Source: Arthrobacter sp. M2012083 (GTDB lineage: Bacteria > Actinomycetota > Actinomycetes > Actinomycetales > Micrococcaceae). From it: DNA of 64,000 bases. The translations under genes and the position numbers were made by a program. The stretch is from NCBI RefSeq assembly GCF_000281065.1, contig NZ_AKKK01000025.1:62001-126000 (forward strand), read 5' to 3'. Below are positions 36,772-44,991 of the stretch, in pieces; position 1 is the stretch's first letter; the number at the start of each line of letters is the position of its first letter. Under the pieces are notes generated by a model, which was not told where the DNA came from, did not search any database, and worked only from the letters and a program-made list of their open reading frames with translations.

Positions 36772-38175
36772 ATGTCCTCCAGCACACCCCTGAACAGGGC
36801 TGCTGACTCGTTCAAGCGCGTTACGTCCGCTCTCGGCGGCAAGATGCGTTCCTTGCGCGGCCCTGGCGACGTGCCGGGCACGCGCCCCGGCCGGTCAAGC
36901 CAGCGCGGCAAAACCAGCAAGCTCCACCCCGCAGCCGTTTGGTCGGAAGCAGCCGGAACTGCGGGCGACTTCCTTGCGCCGGGGTGGGCAAAGGTCAGGG
37001 CTGTCTGGCTGAGGTTCGTCTGGCCCGTCCTGGCAGTGGTGAGCCTGCTCGGCTGGGTAGTCTTGGCTGCCTCGATCGGGCTCTGGTGGGCGGGACAGGC
37101 GTGGGGTTGGCAGGAAGCCACGTCAGCTGCCATGGTGGCGTTCCTGCTGTTCCTCCTTGCCATCGGCTTCATTGTGGGCCGCTCGGCCTATGGAGTGGTT
37201 CTGGACCTTGCCCGCACAAGGGTGGCTGTGGGGGATGACGCCGTGGGCAGCATTGCCGTGTCCAACGTGTCCACGAGGCCGTTGTTGCCTGCAGCGTTGG
37301 AGCTGCCGGTGGGTTCCAACACTGCCGTTTTCCATTTGCCCCGCATGAAGCCGGCACAGGTGCACGAGGATCTCTTCACCATCCCTACAGCGCGGCGTGC
37401 AGTAATTGTTGTGGGTCCGGTCCGATCTGTTCGCGCCGACCCCCTCCACTTGCTGCGTCGTCGCGTGATGTGGACCGATCCGGTGGACCTGTTCGTCCAT
37501 CCCCGGACCGTGTCCCTGGGCAGCTCGGCGGCCGGCTTTATCCGCGACCTTGAAGGCATGCCCACTACGGAACTTTCCAGCGCGGATGTCTCCTTCCATG
37601 CGTTGCGCGATTACGTTCCCGGGGACGATCGGCGCCACATCCACTGGAAGACCACAGCCCGCACCAACAAGCTCATGGTTCGCCAGTTCGAGGAGACCCG
37701 GCGCGCACACCTGGCCATCTCGCTCTCCATCAATACAGACGAGTATGACTCCGAGCCCGAGTTCGAAATGGCCATATCTGTGGCTGCTTCCATTGGCAGG
37801 CAGGCCATTCGTGAGCAGCGTGAGCTGGACGTCCTGACCCAAAAGGGGCCGCTCCGCTGCGAAACCGGCCGGAACCTGCTTGACGATATGACCCGCATTG
37901 TCGGGGCACCCATGCGGAAGACCGCCGTCGACCTCGCCCGCACCCTTTCGGATACAGTCCCCAACGCCTCCGTGGTGTTTTTCGTCGTGGGGAGCCATGT
38001 GACTGCCACCCAACTGCGCTCGGCGGCCTCGTCCGTTCCCCCCGGCGTGCGGAGCCTGGCGGTCCGTGTCCAACCCGGAGCGGCGCCGTCGAGGGCCAAC
38101 ATCGCGGACCTGACGGTCCTCACGGTTGGCGACCTGGACGATCTCGCCATAGTTCTTCGAAAGGCGGCAGCATGA
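36772..38175 (+). CDS. DUF58 domain membrane protein
   Basis: This 467-residue protein has a basic Ser/Arg-rich cytoplasmic start (about 70 residues), two transmembrane helices (about 82-140: WPVLAVVSLLGWVVLAASIGL and AAMVAFLLFLLAIGFIVG), then an external-type beta region and a DUF58 domain. The DUF58 core DYVPGDDRRHIHWKTTAR is intact and leads into a von Willebrand A-like half. DUF58 proteins regularly partner MoxR ATPases, and the function of the pair is generally unknown. The stop overlaps the next start in ATGA (38172-38175), so it is made together with the transglutaminase-like protein. Confidence 0.9.
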   Translation: MSSSTPLNRAADSFKRVTSALGGKMRSLRGPGDVPGTRPGRSSQRGKTSKLHPAAVWSEAAGTAGDFLAPGWAKVRAVWLRFVWPVLAVVSLLGWVVLAASIGLWWAGQAWGWQEATSAAMVAFLLFLLAIGFIVGRSAYGVVLDLARTRVAVGDDAVGSIAVSNVSTRPLLPAALELPVGSNTAVFHLPRMKPAQVHEDLFTIPTARRAVIVVGPVRSVRADPLHLLRRRVMWTDPVDLFVHPRTVSLGSSAAGFIRDLEGMPTTELSSADVSFHALRDYVPGDDRRHIHWKTTARTNKLMVRQFEETRRAHLAISLSINTDEYDSEPEFEMAISVAASIGRQAIREQRELDVLTQKGPLRCETGRNLLDDMTRIVGAPMRKTAVDLARTLSDTVPNASVVFFVVGSHVTATQLRSAASSVPPGVRSLAVRVQPGAAPSRANIADLTVLTVGDLDDLAIVLRKAAA

Positions 38176-40655
38176 GCACCGCTCCCAATCTCCGCGTGCG
38201 TCCCCGTGCAGCCAAGGGAACCCGGTCGGCCGCCCGCGGCACCGGAGAATCGATATTCGACGACGGCAGGCCACTATGGCACTTCGCCGTTGACTGCGGA
38301 GCGCTCCTGGTGCTCCTGTTCCTTGGCGTCCTCGGTTTCACGCTGAGCTTCGGGGGAGACGCCCGCTTCCTCATCGCAGGTCTGGGCGGTGTGCTGCTGG
38401 GGCTGGGCATCGCTGTCCTCAACGTGCACTTCCGCCTGGGACTGCTCATCACCACTGCCGTGACCTTCGGCGCCTACATGGTGTTTGGCTCGGCATTGGC
38501 CGTGCCGGATTCGACCGTCTTCGGGTTCCTCCCCAGCCTCGACTCCTTGCGTACACTCCTGCTGGGCATCGTGTTTGCGTGGAAGGACATGCTGACCGTT
38601 GGCGTTCCGGTGGGGACGGCGAACGGGATGCTCATTGTGCCGTTCCTCAGTTCACTGTTGACCGCGCTGGCAGCAGGCCTGCTTACGTGGCGTTTGAAGA
38701 GCCCGTACTGGCCGTTGTTGCCGGTGCTGGTCCTTTTCGTCACGGGAATCGCCTTCAGTACCAGCGCGGGCTTCCTTAACGTGGAGCGCGGCGTCTCGCT
38801 GACCATTGTGTCCATCGTGTGGGCGACGTTCCGCCGTGACGTGCTTAGGCGGAACAGCACCAAGACCGTTTCGGCCAATAGGCCGGGCTCCGACGCCGCT
38901 ACAGCCCGCCGTGGCCAGCTCCGCCGCCTGGGGACTGCTGCAGCCGTGATCGCTGTTGCGGTGGGCGTCACCGCAATTGCCTCGCCGTTGGTCACCGCCA
39001 GCGATGACCGAAAGGTGCTCCGCAACACGATCGTTCCGCCGTTTGACCCCCGGGACTACATCACGCCGCTGGCCAGCTTCCGCAGCTTCGTCAAGGATGA
39101 GAAGGACAGCACGCTGTTTACGGTCAAGGGGCTGCCGAAAGATGCCCGCGTACGGCTGGCTGCACTGGATGCGTTCAACGGCCTGAACTACACCATGGAT
39201 CCCAACAGCTCCGGCAACTTCAGCAAAGTGGGCGATGCCCGTTCGCTGAACACCTTGGCTGATTCCGGGAGCCCGGTGGAGGGCACCAACTACACGCTGG
39301 ACATCACCGTGGAGGACTACCAGGGCTACTTTGTCCCGGGTGGCCGGCACACCACGGGCATGAGTTTTGCGGACACTTCCGGAGCCGCTGCCGGCCTCTA
39401 CTTCAACGCCGGCACGGACACGGCCGTAACCACCAAGGGCCTGGCCAAGGGCGACAACTACACCGTGCAGGTCTCGGACCCCGGGACGCTGGAGCACGGC
39501 CAGCTCACGCAGTACGACTTCGCCAAGCTCACGCTGCCCGAGGCGGAGGAAGTGCCGCCCATCGTGGCTTCCCAAGCGAACCAGCTTTCCGCGGATGCCC
39601 CGACGGCCATTGACCGCGTCCGGCAGATTGAGGCGCACTTCCAGAAGAGCGGCGCTTTCAGCAACGGCCTGGTGGCGGAAGGACAGCTCCCGAGCCTTCC
39701 CGGCCACAGTGCTGCGCGCGTCCGCAACATGCTCTCGGCCAAGCAGATGCTGGGGGACGACGAGCAATACGCTGTGTCCATGTCCCTCATGCTCCGCCAC
39801 CTTGGCATTCCTTCCCGGGTGGTCATGGGGTTCTATCCCGACCCCAAGAGCCCTGAAAATGGCGCCGGCGATATCAAGATCACGGGTAAGGACGTCCACG
39901 CTTGGGTTGAGGTGGCGTTTGACCGCGTGGGATGGGTTGCTTTTGATCCCACCCCGCCCAAGGACAATGTGCCCATCCCGCCCGACCCGGAAAACAAGTC
40001 CAAGCCCAAACCGCAGGTGCTGCAGCCACCGCCCCCGCCGCAGGAACCCGCGGACCTGCCACCGGATTCCACCCCGGACGCCCTGGACGCTGACGAGAAG
40101 AAGAACAACCCTTGGCTCTTCTGGGGGCCGCTGCTGGCGGCCATCGGTGTGGCGCTGATTCCGCTGGGGATCCTTGCCTTGCCGCTGCTGCTGATCCTCC
40201 TGCTGAAATCACGACGCCGGAAGGCGCGTTTCCGTGACGGCCACCCCGCCCAGCGGGTCGGCGGAGGATGGAACGAAGTGCTGAGCCTGGTCACTGACAT
40301 GGGTGCCTCGATTGACACCAAGTCCACAAGGCGTGAATCGGCTACGGTCATCGCGGATGCCTTCCCCACCACCGGGACTACCACCACCATGCTTGCCCAC
40401 CGGGCCGATGCTGCCGTCTTCGGTGCCGGTCAGCCCAGCGAGGAGGAGGTCAAGGAGTACTGGGAGATCGTTGACACATCGCTGACGGACATCACAGGAA
40501 GCGTCGGTTTCTGGAAACGACAGCAGGCACGGTTCTCACCGCGGTCCTTGCTGTCCGATGGCCGCGCTGCCCTTCGCCGCCGGCAACAGACGCCAGGAGA
40601 CCCGGCCAAGCCCCGCTTCACGTTGCCGTTCAAGAAGGACACCACCGATGAGTAA
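38172..40655 (+). CDS. Transglutaminase-like membrane protein lacking the catalytic cysteine
   Basis: This 827-residue protein has an N-terminal block of about six helices (residues 35-290) as in the DUF3488/TgpA family. An external part with the transglutaminase-like fold comes next, then a proline-rich linker (PPPPPQEPADLPPDSTP), another helix (about 652-680), and a cytoplasmic tail of about 145 residues. In active members the nucleophile lies in a GxCEQFA motif; here it reads GDDEQYAVSMSLMLRHLGIP, with Asp530 in place of Cys. The His (KDVHAWVEV) and Asp (FDPTPP) are kept. It is probably a non-catalytic binding domain. Its stop overlaps the next gene by eight bases. Confidence 0.88.
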   Translation: MSTAPNLRVRPRAAKGTRSAARGTGESIFDDGRPLWHFAVDCGALLVLLFLGVLGFTLSFGGDARFLIAGLGGVLLGLGIAVLNVHFRLGLLITTAVTFGAYMVFGSALAVPDSTVFGFLPSLDSLRTLLLGIVFAWKDMLTVGVPVGTANGMLIVPFLSSLLTALAAGLLTWRLKSPYWPLLPVLVLFVTGIAFSTSAGFLNVERGVSLTIVSIVWATFRRDVLRRNSTKTVSANRPGSDAATARRGQLRRLGTAAAVIAVAVGVTAIASPLVTASDDRKVLRNTIVPPFDPRDYITPLASFRSFVKDEKDSTLFTVKGLPKDARVRLAALDAFNGLNYTMDPNSSGNFSKVGDARSLNTLADSGSPVEGTNYTLDITVEDYQGYFVPGGRHTTGMSFADTSGAAAGLYFNAGTDTAVTTKGLAKGDNYTVQVSDPGTLEHGQLTQYDFAKLTLPEAEEVPPIVASQANQLSADAPTAIDRVRQIEAHFQKSGAFSNGLVAEGQLPSLPGHSAARVRNMLSAKQMLGDDEQYAVSMSLMLRHLGIPSRVVMGFYPDPKSPENGAGDIKITGKDVHAWVEVAFDRVGWVAFDPTPPKDNVPIPPDPENKSKPKPQVLQPPPPPQEPADLPPDSTPDALDADEKKNNPWLFWGPLLAAIGVALIPLGILALPLLLILLLKSRRRKARFRDGHPAQRVGGGWNEVLSLVTDMGASIDTKSTRRESATVIADAFPTTGTTTTMLAHRADAAVFGAGQPSEEEVKEYWEIVDTSLTDITGSVGFWKRQQARFSPRSLLSDGRAALRRRQQTPGDPAKPRFTLPFKKDTTDE

Positions 40656-42198
40656 TGAGTCAGAGCTCTGCCCGGCTTGCCGGCAGGGGGTACGTCCTGG
40701 CGCGACGTTCTGCACGCAGTGCGGTTCACCGCTGAACAACCGTGGTGCCCGCAGGGAGGGCAACATCAACCACGCACAGAAAGCAGCTTTGGAGTTCGCC
40801 AACCGGCAGGGCTTCGCCGATCCCGGTAGTATCTCGGTAGTGTCGGCGCCGGCTTCGCCGATGCAGCAGGGATCAAAGACCATGCCGGACCGAAGGCCGG
40901 GGCCAGGGGGAGGGACCACTATGACCACCAAACTCGAGTTGGTGCCCGCCTCTGCCGGGAAGCGCCTGGGCGCGGCTGTGCTGGACTGGTTGGGTCCCGT
41001 CGCCGTGCTTGCCACCACGTTCGCGATTGGAATTGCCGGCATCACTCAAACCCGCAGGAACGGCTTCATTGTCTATGACACGGGGCTCCTGGTTCTCTTG
41101 GGCAGCATCGGCCTGGGTGTGACCGTTGTTTACACTTTTGTCCTCCTCGGAATTGAGGCAAAGTCCGGTAACACCATCGGCAACCAGCTCATGGGCATCC
41201 GCAGTTCGGACTCCGATGGCTACGCGCCCGGCGCTGGAGTGGTTTTCGTTCGCGGGATCCTTACTGGCGGGCTCCTGCTGCTGGGGTCCATCGTTGCCGT
41301 CATCCTGTCAGCTCTGGGACACATCGGGCTGGTTCTGTGGATCGCCCTGCCCCTGATGTTCCTCGGCGTTGTCTGGGCTTTCCTTGTAGTTATCTCCAAC
41401 GCCTGGGACGCCAACGGCAAGCTGCGGGGCTGGCATGACAAAGCTGCAAAGTCCTTGGTGTTCGACGTGAACGCGGGCCGGAATCCGGTGACCACGGGAG
41501 GCATCCAAGGCCCCTACAGCTTCGCGCCGATGGATCTCCCGCCGGTTCAGCCCGTCGCTTCCCCGGTCCCCTCCGGGTTTGGCCAGGGCGCCCGTCCGGG
41601 TGCGAGTCCGCTGCCAGCACCGGCGCAGGCGTCTCCTGCGACACCCGCTGTGCAGCCTTCCCATGATCCGAACCAGTGGCGCCCACCCACGGCGCCCTTC
41701 ACGCCGGCGCCCCGCACACCAGCACCACCGAGCGGGTCGACAGCACCGAGCACCTTAGCGTCATCGAGCCCCGCCACGGTTGCGCCGCAGCAGGCACCCG
41801 CGGCCGCCGACCATCCGGACGACGACGTGGAGCGGACCCAGATGCGCCCCGGGGCAGCCCGTGCCCAAGCCGTCTTGCGGATTCGGATCGACGATGGCCA
41901 GGATATCCAGTTGGGCGGGTCAGTCCTCCTGGGCCGCAACCCGGCGCCGCAGCCCGGGGAAACCGTGGAACAATTGCTGCCCGTGTCAGACCCCGGCCGG
42001 TCCATCTCCAAAACACATTTACATTTGCGCGTTGATGGCGACGGTGTCTGGGTCACGGACCGTAACTCCACCAACGGCAGCGCTGTCACCACCCCCGACA
42101 GCATCCAGACCAGGCTCCACCCGGGCGAAGCGAGCTTTGTCCGTCCCGGTTCCACCGTTCACTTTGGGGACCGTTCCTTCCACCTAGGACAAGCATGA
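40648..42198 (+). CDS. Zinc-ribbon, RDD membrane and FHA domain protein
   Basis: This 516-residue protein joins three parts. Residues 8-25 are a zinc ribbon (CPAC ... CTQC). About 90-285 is an RDD-family membrane region with four helices (GKRLGAAVLDWLGPVAV, NQLMGIRSSDSDGYAPG). After a Pro/Ala-rich linker, about 415-515 is an FHA domain with GR, SISKTHLHL and NSTNGS, the residues that bind phosphothreonine. It thus can recruit a phosphorylated partner, presumably a target of the kinase encoded at 44988, to the membrane. ATG 40648 has AAGGA upstream and lies within the end of the preceding gene. A TQMR site before the FHA domain could itself be phosphorylated; this is inference. Confidence 0.88.
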   Translation: MSNESELCPACRQGVRPGATFCTQCGSPLNNRGARREGNINHAQKAALEFANRQGFADPGSISVVSAPASPMQQGSKTMPDRRPGPGGGTTMTTKLELVPASAGKRLGAAVLDWLGPVAVLATTFAIGIAGITQTRRNGFIVYDTGLLVLLGSIGLGVTVVYTFVLLGIEAKSGNTIGNQLMGIRSSDSDGYAPGAGVVFVRGILTGGLLLLGSIVAVILSALGHIGLVLWIALPLMFLGVVWAFLVVISNAWDANGKLRGWHDKAAKSLVFDVNAGRNPVTTGGIQGPYSFAPMDLPPVQPVASPVPSGFGQGARPGASPLPAPAQASPATPAVQPSHDPNQWRPPTAPFTPAPRTPAPPSGSTAPSTLASSSPATVAPQQAPAAADHPDDDVERTQMRPGAARAQAVLRIRIDDGQDIQLGGSVLLGRNPAPQPGETVEQLLPVSDPGRSISKTHLHLRVDGDGVWVTDRNSTNGSAVTTPDSIQTRLHPGEASFVRPGSTVHFGDRSFHLGQA

Positions 42199-43121
42199 AT
42201 TCACAGCCGGCCACACCCGCCAACGCCGAAGCGGGTCCCGCCGCAGGCGGATCCTCTTTTCGGCTCAGCTACGGGTACGGAACGGACCGCGGGCTTCGCC
42301 GCGAACTGAACGAAGATTCGTTCATTGCTTCTGACCCCGTCTTCGCCGTTGCCGACGGCATGGGCGGGCATGAGGCAGGCGAGATCGCCAGCGGCATGTG
42401 CGTCAGGGCTTTGGGCGGCGCCCCTGAATTGTCCGCCGGCGTGCGCACCGCTTCAGCGGCCGACCTTCAGTCCTGCCTGCTCAAGGCCGATGCTGCCATC
42501 CGCAACGCAACCGGAGCCCGCGCCGGGACCACGCTGTCCGGCGTCGTGGTGGTGGAGCAGATGGGCCTGCCCTACTGGCTGGTCATGAACATCGGCGATT
42601 CCAGGACTTACCGCCTCAGCCAAGGGGAGTTTGCGCAGGTAAGCGTCGACCACTCCGAGGTGCAGGAACTGGTGGATTCCGGGGATATCACAGCGGAGCA
42701 GGCCACCGTCCACCCGCGCCGCCACGTGGTGACCCGCGCCCTGGGTACCGGCGACGAAACCGAGGCCGATTTCTGGTTGCTTCCCATCCAGGAAGGTGAC
42801 CGGATCATGATCTGCTCAGACGGTCTCAACGGGGAACTGGGCGATGACCACATGTTCCGCATCCTCAGCACTGTTGCCCATCCGCAGGACGCCGTGGACG
42901 CACTGATTCAGGCTGCCCTGAGAAGCGGCGGCAGGGACAACGTCACCGTCATCGTCGTTGACGCCAAGAACGTCTTGAACGACGCCGGCATCGCCACCAC
43001 TGCGCCGCGCCCCGAGGTCGCGTCCGAGGTTGAAGAAGATACCCTTCCCCGGGCCTGGGTGAACGGCACCGACGACGTCGCAGGGGCTGGGCAGGAGGAA
43101 GGCGTCGATGGCAAGCAATAA
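42195..43121 (+). CDS. PP2C-family protein serine/threonine phosphatase
   Basis: This 308-residue soluble phosphatase carries all PP2C motifs: the metal-binding NEDSFIASDPVFAVADGMGGHEAGEIAS near the start, NIGDSRTYRL, CSDGLNGELGDD and GGRDNVTVIVVD. It should reverse phosphorylation by the kinase encoded two genes later. Unlike mycobacterial PstP it has no transmembrane or external part; the last 45 residues are acidic and unstructured. It starts in an ATGA overlap with the RDD/FHA gene and overlaps the next gene by 14 bases, so the phosphatase, FHA proteins and kinase are co-translated. Confidence 0.93.
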   Translation: MNSQPATPANAEAGPAAGGSSFRLSYGYGTDRGLRRELNEDSFIASDPVFAVADGMGGHEAGEIASGMCVRALGGAPELSAGVRTASAADLQSCLLKADAAIRNATGARAGTTLSGVVVVEQMGLPYWLVMNIGDSRTYRLSQGEFAQVSVDHSEVQELVDSGDITAEQATVHPRRHVVTRALGTGDETEADFWLLPIQEGDRIMICSDGLNGELGDDHMFRILSTVAHPQDAVDALIQAALRSGGRDNVTVIVVDAKNVLNDAGIATTAPRPEVASEVEEDTLPRAWVNGTDDVAGAGQEEGVDGKQ

Positions 43122-44991
43122 CCATCTTTCGCTGACCCGCTATCAGCAGGGTGACTGGTTCGGGGTGGTGCGGAGCGGAACCGTGGTGCTCCTCGGCCCG
43201 GATACACCACACGCACTGATCGACACTGTGTGGGAGTTGCTGGCATCCGCGCCCGAGGCCCACGAAGTCCTGCATGAGGTGACGGATGCCTTTGGTGTTT
43301 CCCTCAGCCGGATCCCGCCTTTCGGAATCATCGACTCGAAGGACGCACTGAGAGTGTTCCTCCGCGGAGACCTCGAACTTATGGTGCAGACGGCCGGTGG
43401 CGAGGAACGCCTCACGGGGCGTGACGTCACCACGTGGACGGAGAGACGCCTCGCGGACGCCACCTCTTACAGCGTCCGGATAGGGAACAAGCCTGCCCCG
43501 TCCGCGGGAATTCCGACGACGGGTGAAGGCGCTCCGTTCAAAGGCTCGCCCTTGAACGGCTCGCCCTTGAACGGCTCGCCTTTGAACAGTCTTCCGCTGG
43601 GAGAGGGTGTGGTGCTCCTGGCCTCGCTCGACGCCGAGGGCCATGCTGCAGGGCAGGCAGTCAGCAAACCTGAAGTCCGGCCCGCGACGGTGTCAGACGA
43701 AACCATGATCGGCTACACGGAAGCGGACCTTGGCCTGACGATCGCACCCGGTCACATGGTTCCCGCCAGCGAGTCGTCCTCCGACGTGTTGGCCGCTCCC
43801 GAGTCAATGGCCCAGAAGCCTGCTGCGGACGTGCCAGCTAACCAGGAAGCGGAAGCGCCGGAGGATCCGCTGACCGACGAAGCGCCGCACCACGATGAGT
43901 TGGCGGCGCCGGAGCAGTCGGCCGCGCTCGAAGAACCGGAGCTGGAACCAGCCAGCCAGGCGGATTCGGACGCATCCGGGGAACCCGTCCACACGAGTAC
44001 CACGGATCCAATACTTCCGTCGCTGGAAAACACCACAAACTACGATCACCTGTGGGACAAGACGGTGATGCGCAACATTGAGGACGCTGCAGTCCGCACG
44101 GACGAAGGATCCGACGACCACGACTCGCCCGCGTCAGCTACACCGGTCGCCCCGCCAGCCATGGAACCGCTTTCGCCGGCGCCGGAGGGCCCGTCTCCAA
44201 CCCCGCCAGCCATGGAACCGCTGACGCCGGCGCCGGAGAGCCCGTCTCCAACCCCGCCAGCCGAAGCAGCAAGCGGGCTGATTGACTCCGTCCCGTGGCT
44301 GCGCAGCGGTTCCTCCACGCCTCAGCCGGACAGCGACCAGCAATCAGTTCCGCCCGGGCCCGTAGCCGATCCTGCGGCCCAAGTACCGGCCGCCTGGTCG
44401 TCGGCTCCAGCGGCCATGGCCGCGGACGAGGACTCTGACCATGACGGACAGACCATCATGAAGAGCAGCCTCCCCACTGAGGATTCCGGCGCAAAAGCTC
44501 TTGTTGGCCGCGCGGAAACGTCGGCCGTCAACGGGCCGAGCGTTCTGGCACGGATGTGCTCCCAAGGGCACGCCAATCCACCCACGTACCCGCAGTGTTC
44601 GGTGTGCGGTGTTGCCGTTTCCGGCGACGCCATCCACGTCCCACGTCCGAGGCTGGGTAGGATGCGGCTCTCTACAGGTGAGTTGATTGACCTTGACCAG
44701 TCGCTCATCATCGGCCGCCAGCCGTCGGTTTCCCGGGTGCAAGGCGGCACCATGCCGCGTCTGGTCCAAGTGGACAGCCCCGGTGGGGACATTTCCCGCT
44801 CCCACGTCGAGGTCCGGCTAGAAGGTTGGCACGTCATGCTGTGCGACCTGAAGGCAACCAACGGCACCGTACTCATCAGGGAAGGCCAGGCACCCCGCCG
44901 GCTTGCCCAAAACGAAATGGCCATCCTGCTGGACGGCGACATCGCCGAGCTGGGCGACAACATTTCATTGCGTTTCGAGGAGATTCTTTGA
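43108..44991 (+). CDS. FHA-domain scaffold protein with low-complexity middle and zinc ribbon
   Basis: This 627-residue cytoplasmic protein begins with a folded domain of about 115 residues (LTRYQQGDWFGVVRSGTVVLLGP...) that I do not recognise. A long acidic, Pro/Ser/Ala-rich middle (about 130-470) follows, with two internal tandem repeats. Next come a short zinc ribbon (CSQGHANPPTYPQCSVCG) and a C-terminal FHA domain with GRQPS, ISRSHVEV and KATNGT. No membrane segment is seen. The DNA repeats vary the linker length and are prone to slippage. GGAGGAAGG before the ATG is a strong ribosome site, and the start lies inside the phosphatase gene. It probably binds a phosphorylated partner as a scaffold. 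Confidence 0.83.
   Translation: MASNNHLSLTRYQQGDWFGVVRSGTVVLLGPDTPHALIDTVWELLASAPEAHEVLHEVTDAFGVSLSRIPPFGIIDSKDALRVFLRGDLELMVQTAGGEERLTGRDVTTWTERRLADATSYSVRIGNKPAPSAGIPTTGEGAPFKGSPLNGSPLNGSPLNSLPLGEGVVLLASLDAEGHAAGQAVSKPEVRPATVSDETMIGYTEADLGLTIAPGHMVPASESSSDVLAAPESMAQKPAADVPANQEAEAPEDPLTDEAPHHDELAAPEQSAALEEPELEPASQADSDASGEPVHTSTTDPILPSLENTTNYDHLWDKTVMRNIEDAAVRTDEGSDDHDSPASATPVAPPAMEPLSPAPEGPSPTPPAMEPLTPAPESPSPTPPAEAASGLIDSVPWLRSGSSTPQPDSDQQSVPPGPVADPAAQVPAAWSSAPAAMAADEDSDHDGQTIMKSSLPTEDSGAKALVGRAETSAVNGPSVLARMCSQGHANPPTYPQCSVCGVAVSGDAIHVPRPRLGRMRLSTGELIDLDQSLIIGRQPSVSRVQGGTMPRLVQVDSPGGDISRSHVEVRLEGWHVMLCDLKATNGTVLIREGQAPRRLAQNEMAILLDGDIAELGDNISLRFEEIL
43543..43587 (+). repeat. 15-bp tandem repeat inside the FHA scaffold gene
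   Basis: GGCTCGCCCTTGAAC occurs three times in direct succession (43543, 43558, 43573), preceded by a diverged copy at 43528-43542. It encodes repeated GSPLN. The reading frame is kept at any copy number. Confidence 0.85.
44152..44262 (+). repeat. 51-bp tandem repeat inside the FHA scaffold gene
   Basis: CCGCCAGCC recurs at 44152, 44203 and 44254: two full 51-bp units and the start of a third. Each encodes PPAMEPL(S/T)PAPE(G/S)PSPT. The length is a multiple of three. Confidence 0.85.
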
